DNA of 11,605 nt from a bacterium (lineage in GTDB: Bacteria > Zixibacteria > MSB-5A5 > GN15 > FEB-12): NCBI GenBank assembly GCA_030619425.1, contig JAUXBJ010000019.1:1-11605 (forward strand), written 5' to 3'. The translations under genes were made by a program, and so were the position numbers. Each line of letters opens with the position of its first letter. Position 1 is the first letter of the stretch. Shown here piece after piece: positions 1 through 5,439 of this stretch. The notes beneath the pieces were generated by a model, which searched no databases, had not been told where the DNA came from, and was given only the letters and a program-made list of their open reading frames with translations.

Positions 1-565
1 CGCCTTGCAATTGCGCGATTGAGTCTCGCGCACGTTGTATTGCACGTCGGTTCGCTGCCATCCGGGCTTCAATCAGCCTGTCGCCAGATTTGCTTGGGTC
101 ACTGGGATAGAACTTGGCATCGACGGCAGTGGTAGTGAAATAGGCTGCGGCCTGGATCCTGCATTTGCAGCCACCGACCTCGAACACCAAGCCTGTGGTG
201 TCGTTTTCTGGTAGCTCTACAGAAATCGGAAAATACACGGTATCTCCCGCTGAGGCCTCAAAGGTCCATGACATTTCCCCAAAGTACTTCAGGTTATCGA
301 CCTCCACGACAGTAACCACAAAAGCCTCACATATCCAGTGCGGTACGATTCGCAGGCTGAAGGTCACAACCCCCGGTGTCAAAGGTGCATCATTAAGCAC
401 GGGCTCGATATCGCAGCAGAGTTGACTGGCGTGGACCATTATTCCTTGGCTCAGGGGATTCTTCGATTCATCAATGGTCCCGGACTGCAGGCTGAGCGGA
501 ATCGCGCATAGACCGATCATCAACCACATCGACAGGCTGACAAGCCATGATGTCTTCTTCTTCAT
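1..565 (-). CDS. Secreted protein of unknown function, partial (C-terminus beyond the left edge)
   Basis: The frame is open from an ATG at 565 down to base 2 with no stop, giving 188 residues; the gene continues past the window edge. GGAGG lies 9 nt before the ATG. The product starts with a clear signal peptide: Lys2-4, then a hydrophobic stretch to about residue 26. The residue before Cys20 is Leu, so this is not a good lipobox and a soluble secreted or periplasmic protein is more likely than a lipoprotein. Residues about 45-145 alternate hydrophobic and polar residues as in a beta-sandwich and hold five cysteines (50, 51, 79, 133, 135) that could form disulfides. Residues 160-188 look helical and basic (DRLIEARMAANRRAIQRARD). 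I do not recognise a family. It is transcribed divergently from the T9SS operon, about 930 bp away, so a functional link is only possible, not shown. Confidence 0.8.
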   Translation of the reverse strand, partial: MKKKTSWLVSLSMWLMIGLCAIPLSLQSGTIDESKNPLSQGIMVHASQLCCDIEPVLNDAPLTPGVVTFSLRIVPHWICEAFVVTVVEVDNLKYFGEMSWTFEASAGDTVYFPISVELPENDTTGLVFEVGGCKCRIQAAAYFTTTAVDAKFYPSDPSKSGDRLIEARMAANRRAIQRARDSIAQLQG

Positions 566-574
566 TTTCCATAT

Positions 575-579
575 CCTCC
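575..579 (-). promoter_or_regulatory. Shine-Dalgarno site of the minus-strand secreted protein gene
   Basis: Read on the minus strand, GGAGG is followed by 9 nt and then ATG at 565. It fixes the start: the other nearby ATG (572-570) is out of frame with the long reading frame and sits too close to the SD. Confidence 0.7.
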
Positions 580-630
580 GTTATTCGTTCTGTACATGAT
601 CCTCATTACTACCTGACTGCTAAGGACACG

Positions 631-662
631 GTACCGGCGGCGGTCCACCGGAAAAACGGTAC
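631..662. repeat. Inverted repeat upstream of the minus-strand gene
   Basis: GTACCG at 631-636 pairs with CGGTAC at 657-662. A smaller CGG/CCG stem (641-643 with 648-650) lies inside. On the minus strand it falls about 65-95 nt before the start codon at 565, so it could form a leader hairpin or a protein-binding palindrome. The six-base arms are short and chance occurrence is possible. Confidence 0.3.
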
Positions 663-969
663 ATCCCTAACAGCTTTCGTTACACATACCCTCCTTGTTT
701 TGGTTTCTCGTACAGCCAATACTTCAATAAGTATCATTAGCCTTAAGCCATGTCTATGATAGTGACGTACAAACCGCCCGTCAAGTGCAATGCGAAAACA
801 TGTCAAGGTGAAAATAGCCAACGTGACTCCCAGCCAGAAGTGAACTCTTCCCTCCACAGTTCTTCGTGCGGCTAGGTGGCATGGTCAAACTCGCTTGGCC
901 ATGGACAGAAGAGCAACCCACCCCAAACAAGTTTGAGACGGCCACTCGTCGTCTTATATCCTGGGTGCT

Positions 970-1155
970 GTCAGGCGTCTCTGCCTGACGGCCTTTGGCT
1001 TGCATAGCAGGCGCCGGGCGGGGTCGCCCGACACTACTCGGTCGTGTGATGGGAGAGTGGCCGAGTCTGAAGACTCGACCACCACAACGCACACGCAACT
1101 ACAGTGTGAAACAACGTGCGTGAAGGGGCAGCCTCGGGTCACCCGACACCACCGG
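970..1155. repeat. Cluster of four short hairpins with repeated flanks (REP-like)
   Basis: Four palindromes lie within 180 bp. GTCAGGC pairs with GCCTGAC (970-989, 6-nt loop). CGGGCG pairs with CGCCCG (1015-1030, loop GGGT). CGAGTC pairs with GACTCG (1062-1077, loop TGAA). CGGG pairs with CCCG (1135-1145, loop TCA). The last three are followed directly by ACACTAC, ACCACCAC and ACACCAC. The segments 1021-1041 and 1136-1155 also match each other at 18 of 21 aligned columns. Repeated stem-loops with a shared 3' flank in a gene-free stretch resemble dispersed intergenic palindromes (REP/BIME type) or a decayed miniature element. No transposase, terminal repeat or target duplication is visible. 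Confidence 0.5.
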
Positions 1156-1365
1156 AAAACGTATGTTGACCGAACCATCATGTGCAACCCATTTCACCAT
1201 TCAGGCCAATTCTCCTGTTCAATTCTTGAACAATCGACCGGTTTAGGGCGTCTGAATCCCCAGAGAAGGCTATAACCCGGAAGGGAGTAGGCGGAGCCGT
1301 GTCGGAAGCCATCGGTTTCGGCCAGGTTTTTGCAGGCAGGTTGGCCAAAGCAGTTACTTGCGGAC

Positions 1366-1394
1366 TTGACATTTTCTAAGGAACTTCGTACCAT
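1366..1394 (+). promoter_or_regulatory. Candidate sigma70-type promoter for the T9SS operon
   Basis: A perfect -35 hexamer TTGACA (1366-1371) is followed by a 17-bp spacer and TACCAT (1389-1394). This -10 box matches TATAAT at four positions, including the conserved T1, A2 and T6. It lies about 100 bp before the longest porU start and would give a leader of about 95-160 nt. No better pair was seen nearby. Some FCB bacteria use a different -7/-33 consensus, so this is a prediction only. Confidence 0.35.
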
Positions 1395-1455
1395 CTGTCG
1401 ATTATACAGTGATGAAGGAGATAAGTATAGCTTAACGGTTATCTGGTTGTTTCAT

Positions 1456-1473
1456 CCGACCTGGTGAGGTCGG
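1456..1473 (+). other. Perfect hairpin in the porU leader
   Basis: CCGACCT (1456-1462) and AGGTCGG (1467-1473) form a perfect 7-bp stem around the loop GGTG. The hairpin ends 23 nt before the GTG at 1497 and downstream of the candidate promoter, so it would sit in the mRNA leader. No T-run follows (CACAATATT instead), which argues against a standard intrinsic terminator. It could affect translation, protect the mRNA 5' end, or be a stray member of the palindrome family at 970-1155. Confidence 0.45.
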
Positions 1474-1496
1474 CACAATATTAAGGTAGGTCACTT

Positions 1497-4400
1497 GTGG
1501 CCCCGAGACCGTTGCTATATTCGTACTTCGGTTCCAGGGCCGGGATGAGGTCCCGGTTTCGTATGGACAGAACTCTGTGTAAATCGTTCTTTCTGCTCAT
1601 CGGCATTCTGGCTGGGCTGTACCCGTGCGGTGTATACGCTGCGGATATCGAGACAATTGCGTCCGACGGTTCGGAGTACCGCTTCAGATTCAACATCCCC
1701 AGTGACCCCTCTGATCTGTTTGAGGAAATCGGACCTGACTCCACTCGGCGATTCTACAGCGTAACTCTGATCGCTATGCCGCCCGGTGGATCGGTTCAGT
1801 TGGTATCGGCTGAGCGACACCGGCCGACATCAATAGCTTCAAGCAAGCTTGACCGTTCGGCCCACTCCGGAGAACCTCACCAATTGGTTCGTATCATGCC
1901 CTCGTTTCGAGTCCGTGGTCGGCAACTGGCGGCGCTGCGTGTCTACCCGGTGTCCGGCAGTACTATTTATCGACAAGTGGAAGTGCATCTCCGCTATCAT
2001 GGCGGTCGCTCCAGCGATGTACCAACAGCCGCCGATCCGTTTTTCGATCGTATCTTTGAGGCCGTGGTTGCCAATTTCCAGCAAATGAGCCGATGGCCGA
2101 CTGAGACGAAGCGGGCTCCGAGGCAATTGGCCGCAAGTTCTTTCGCCGATGTCTCCGAATGGTACTGCGTGACTGTCGACCAAAGCGGTCTTTACAAAGT
2201 TACCGGAGCGCAGTTGCAGAACGCCGGCATGATACTCACCGGCCTGGATTCGGACGATATACATTTGTTCAACGGCGGAGGCTGTCAGTTGGAAGTTCCT
2301 AATGACCGCCCCCGACCGGATTTTCGTGAGGTGGCTATTATCGTCGAGGACGGCAACGACGGAGTTTTCGACCGCGATGATTACCTTCTGTTTTATGGTG
2401 AGTCGGTCAACCGCTGGTTGTATGGCCCCTTCGATTCCGCCAGGTATCACCACCACCACTATACCGAGTCCAATGTTTACTGGCTGACCGTATCCGAATC
2501 GGTGGGCTCTCCCGGTCTGCGCATGACCACTGTTGATGGCGCGCCGGATGGAACCGAAGACACTGTCTTCACCTCTTTTCGCCGTCATGTTCATTCCGAG
2601 CGTGACACCATCTTTAGTGTTGATAACAACGGCCATCTCCGGGATTTCTACCGCTGGTTCTGGACCAACGAACTGAGCCCTTCATTCTATATCGCCGCGA
2701 CAAACGTGGTGCCGGGACCTGCGGCCAACGTACGAGTGGTGGCCAAACTACCCTACACGGGCGACTCATACACGCTGCACGTCTCCGGTGGGTCGGCTGC
2801 GAAACTATCGTGCGACGATTCCAGTTGCACCTTCGGGGTCGCCTCATTGCGCGACGGACTCAACCAGTTCCAACTGACATTTTTCACCTACGAGTCTCGT
2901 AGTCCCTTCCTTGATTACGTCAACGTCATTTATCTATGTGAACTGACACCAGTGAGCAACCGACTGGAGTTCAACCTGGTCGCTTACGACGGTCCGGCGC
3001 GGATCGAACTGGTTGACGGTTTCACACTGGCACCCATGATCCTGGATATCGGCAACCCGTTGCGACCACAGTTGATCGATGGTTATGTTTCGCAGAGCGG
3101 TCTGATCTCCTTTGCGGCTGCCTTGACTTCAACGCGCCCCAGCCACTTCTATGCAACGACAATCGACCGCACCATGGCCCCGGCATCAATCAGCAGGACG
3201 ATGACAACCGACCTGCGCACACCCGGGAACCAGGCCGACTTGATAATCATTACAGCCAATCGGTTCACCGACGCCATGCAGGAGTACATCGACTACCGCC
3301 AGGCGGAGGGTGTGTCCATTCGGATGGTTACGGTCGAAGATATTATCGAGAACTTCGCCTACGGTCTGTTCGACCCGGTGGCTATAAGGGACTATCTGAA
3401 ATTCGCCTACGAGAACTACCCGGAACCGGCGCCCTCAATGGTGCTCCTGGTCGGAGACGGGCATTTTGATTTCCTGAACCACTTCGGAGATGATGCACCC
3501 AATTACGTACCGCCGTTCATACATCCCTATGACAATTCGTTCGCATACAGCGATGACAACTACGTCTATTTCGGCGAGTATGGTGTCCTGGACGGCGACA
3601 CCAGCTACAGCCCGGGTGCGGACCGCGGCGTGGACATGGTCTCGGCTCGCTGGACAGTACGTGACGCGGGCGAGATACGTACCATCATCGACAAAACGCG
3701 ACGTTACGAATTACCGTCGAATTTCGGTCTCTGGCGAACTGAGATAGCGCTGGTGGCCGATGATGAGTTCGCCGGGGGGCGCACTTCTGAGTTGTTGCAT
3801 ACCGGACAAACCGATACTCTGCAGATGTACCATCTGCCGCGATTGTATTCGCGTGACAAGATATACGCCATCGAGCATCCTTTCGTGAATTTGCGCAAGC
3901 CCAGTGTCAACGACGCGATCGTGGATGCTTTCAACACGGGACGGCTGGTGGTAAACTACGTCGGCCACGGCAACCCCGGCTTGTGGGCCCACGAGCGGAT
4001 TTTCACGATCATCGACGACCTGCCGAGGTTGATCAACACCGACCGGCTGCCCCTGGTATTGGCCGCATCCTGCGCTATCGGCGCTTATGACGGCCCGGGA
4101 GGTAAGGCGATGGCTGAAGAGTTGAACACCAGCCCGGGCGGCGGGGCGATCACCGTCGTTTCGGCCACCCGTTTGGTCTGGGCAACTCCCAACAAACAGT
4201 TTAATCAAACGGTCTATGATGTCCTTTTCAACTCCGATGAGTTATCCATGTGTGAGACGATTTACACGGCCAAACTTCTGCACCAGCTTTGGGCGGGCGG
4301 GCCAAGTATATTAACCAACAACGATCGGGCTTTTATCTTCATCGGTGACCCTTTAGTGAAGCTGGCGCGACCTCAATTGGGAATTCGTTATCTGACGGCG

Positions 4401-5426
4401 CCGGACAGTCTGGTGGCCTTGCGTCCGGCAAGAGTCAACGGAGAGATTATCGACGAATTCGGCAACACAGTGGCGGCCGATGGTTTCCTGACCATCAGAG
4501 TGTACGACTCCGACAAGCGGCGGAACTACAACTCGGCTGAACACGGTGGTACGGGGGGAACTATCGAGTACACTGTCGACGGCGCCGGCATCTATCGCGG
4601 TACAGCCGGCATCGAGGCCGGCCGATTCGACTTTGAGTTTATGCCGCCGCTGGATATCGGCTTTGGCGGCCGTAGCGCTCGGATCATGGCTTACGCGACC
4701 TTCGACACGATCGATGCGGCCGGTATCGTTGATTCCATTTACGTCATCGACTCTATCGCCGATGTGACCGACAGTGTCGGACCATCGATTAGCTATCAGA
4801 TCATGGGCCGCGAGGGGTTCGTTAGTGGTGATCCGATTCAATCGGACGATTACCTGGAGATAACACTGAGTGACTCGTCCGGTATCAACCTGGCCGGCGG
4901 CCTCGGACACGGCATAACTCTGGAGATCGACGGTCGCTCCGATAAGGTCATTAACCTAACCAGCCGGTTCGAATATGACACCGACAATTATGCGCGCGGA
5001 AGTGTTGGCTATGCTCTGGACAGCCTTACCGTCGGTCGCCACAACTTCAAAATCAAGGCGTGGGATAACGCCAACAACTCGGCCTCAACGGAGTTCGCCG
5101 CAGAGATCGTCGCTGCCGACGGGCCGGCTATAGTAGACCTTTTGAACTACCCGAATCCGATGCAGGACGTCACCCGGTTCTCGTTTTATGCGGCGCACTA
5201 CCTGGAAAGTTTTTCCCTGGAGATTTTTACACTTTCCGGTCGAAAGATTAAGAGTTATAGTCAAAACTCACTCTCCCCCGGATACCATGACGAATTCATC
5301 TGGAGAGGAGAGGACTTCGCCGGCGACCGCGTCGCCACCGGAGTCTATATTTACAAGGCGACGGCTCGATCTGTTGATGATCGTGAGCCAGTCGAGATGT
5401 TTGGAAAAGTAGTTGTTGTCAATTAA
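1497..5426 (+). CDS. porU: PorU-type C25 gingipain-like sortase of the type IX secretion system
   Basis: In known T9SS, PorU is the cell-surface cysteine protease that cuts the C-terminal sorting domain from exported substrates and transfers them to a surface anchor, working with PorV. The frame gives 1309 residues, near the usual PorU size. Numbering from the GTG: signal peptide to about 48; the PorU N-terminal signature around EWYCVTVDQSGLYKV (221-235) and DRDDYLLFYG (292-301); C25 catalytic domain about 580-955 with the catalytic His in YVGHG (His824) and Cys in LAASCAIG (Cys859); an Ig-like domain about 1095-1205 with SGINLAGGLGHGITLEIDG and KAWDNANNS, highly typical of PorU; and a FlgD/T9SS-like C-terminal domain (about 1212-1309, beginning at NYPNP). 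The start is uncertain: GTG 1497 has a weak AGGT; ATG 1545 (preceded by AGGG) or ATG 1563 (preceded by GAGGT) would give a more ordinary signal peptide. The porV-like gene follows after 13 nt, the order known for porU-porV elsewhere. Confidence 0.88.
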   Translation: MAPRPLLYSYFGSRAGMRSRFRMDRTLCKSFFLLIGILAGLYPCGVYAADIETIASDGSEYRFRFNIPSDPSDLFEEIGPDSTRRFYSVTLIAMPPGGSVQLVSAERHRPTSIASSKLDRSAHSGEPHQLVRIMPSFRVRGRQLAALRVYPVSGSTIYRQVEVHLRYHGGRSSDVPTAADPFFDRIFEAVVANFQQMSRWPTETKRAPRQLAASSFADVSEWYCVTVDQSGLYKVTGAQLQNAGMILTGLDSDDIHLFNGGGCQLEVPNDRPRPDFREVAIIVEDGNDGVFDRDDYLLFYGESVNRWLYGPFDSARYHHHHYTESNVYWLTVSESVGSPGLRMTTVDGAPDGTEDTVFTSFRRHVHSERDTIFSVDNNGHLRDFYRWFWTNELSPSFYIAATNVVPGPAANVRVVAKLPYTGDSYTLHVSGGSAAKLSCDDSSCTFGVASLRDGLNQFQLTFFTYESRSPFLDYVNVIYLCELTPVSNRLEFNLVAYDGPARIELVDGFTLAPMILDIGNPLRPQLIDGYVSQSGLISFAAALTSTRPSHFYATTIDRTMAPASISRTMTTDLRTPGNQADLIIITANRFTDAMQEYIDYRQAEGVSIRMVTVEDIIENFAYGLFDPVAIRDYLKFAYENYPEPAPSMVLLVGDGHFDFLNHFGDDAPNYVPPFIHPYDNSFAYSDDNYVYFGEYGVLDGDTSYSPGADRGVDMVSARWTVRDAGEIRTIIDKTRRYELPSNFGLWRTEIALVADDEFAGGRTSELLHTGQTDTLQMYHLPRLYSRDKIYAIEHPFVNLRKPSVNDAIVDAFNTGRLVVNYVGHGNPGLWAHERIFTIIDDLPRLINTDRLPLVLAASCAIGAYDGPGGKAMAEELNTSPGGGAITVVSATRLVWATPNKQFNQTVYDVLFNSDELSMCETIYTAKLLHQLWAGGPSILTNNDRAFIFIGDPLVKLARPQLGIRYLTAPDSLVALRPARVNGEIIDEFGNTVAADGFLTIRVYDSDKRRNYNSAEHGGTGGTIEYTVDGAGIYRGTAGIEAGRFDFEFMPPLDIGFGGRSARIMAYATFDTIDAAGIVDSIYVIDSIADVTDSVGPSISYQIMGREGFVSGDPIQSDDYLEITLSDSSGINLAGGLGHGITLEIDGRSDKVINLTSRFEYDTDNYARGSVGYALDSLTVGRHNFKIKAWDNANNSASTEFAAEIVAADGPAIVDLLNYPNPMQDVTRFSFYAAHYLESFSLEIFTLSGRKIKSYSQNSLSPGYHDEFIWRGEDFAGDRVATGVYIYKATARSVDDREPVEMFGKVVVVN

Positions 5427-5427
5427 T

Positions 5428-5433
5428 GAGGAG
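5428..5433 (+). promoter_or_regulatory. Shine-Dalgarno site of the porV-like gene
   Basis: GAGGAG lies 6 nt before the ATG at 5440, directly after the porU stop codon. It decides the start in favour of ATG 5440 over an in-frame TTG at 5413 that overlaps the end of porU. The MKRYP... signal peptide beginning at 5440 agrees. Confidence 0.8.
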
Positions 5434-5439
5434 AAGGAA

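Larger units (their letters stand above)
566..1496. other. Divergent intergenic region without a convincing gene
   Basis: About 930 bp separate the minus-strand secreted protein gene from the plus-strand T9SS operon. Short open frames exist on both strands (for example 781-1098 and 1000-1275). Their translations are rich in Arg, Ser, Pro, Cys and Thr, show no signal peptide or domain pattern, lack credible SD sites and overlap each other on opposite strands, so I treat the stretch as non-coding. It contains an inverted repeat at 631-662, a cluster of hairpins at about 970-1155, a candidate promoter at 1366-1394 and a hairpin at 1456-1473. I found no tRNA, rRNA or recognisable riboswitch. Confidence 0.65.

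Noticed and set aside
500..565. Lipoprotein signal in the minus-strand protein
   Set aside because: Cys20 is preceded by Leu at -1, which does not fit the lipobox requirement for a small residue.
970..1155. CRISPR array
   Set aside because: The palindromes have different sequences and lengths and there are no regular spacers or identical direct repeats.
781..1275. Overlapping small open frames on both strands in the intergenic region
   Set aside because: Compositions are unlike real proteins, frames overlap on opposite strands, and the segment is dominated by hairpins.
1412..1435. SD-like AAGGAG with a seven-codon ATG frame (MKEISIA)
   Set aside because: The SD-like bases lie inside the tiny frame rather than upstream of it, and no ATG, GTG or TTG follows at a suitable distance. 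A leader peptide is not supported.
1456..1473. Intrinsic terminator before porU
   Set aside because: The hairpin is perfect but is followed by CACAATATT rather than a T-tract, and there is no plus-strand gene upstream to terminate.
1839..2636. Open frame of 265 codons on the minus strand
   Set aside because: Fully antisense to the N-terminal half of porU, which carries recognisable PorU motifs; no independent support.
4353..4910. Open frame of 185 codons on the minus strand
   Set aside because: Antisense to the PorU Ig-like region; no SD and no domain pattern.
5413..5439. TTG 5413 as start of the porV-like gene, overlapping porU
   Set aside because: It would add nine charged residues before the signal peptide. 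The ATG at 5440 has GAGGAG 6 nt upstream and gives a normal signal peptide.
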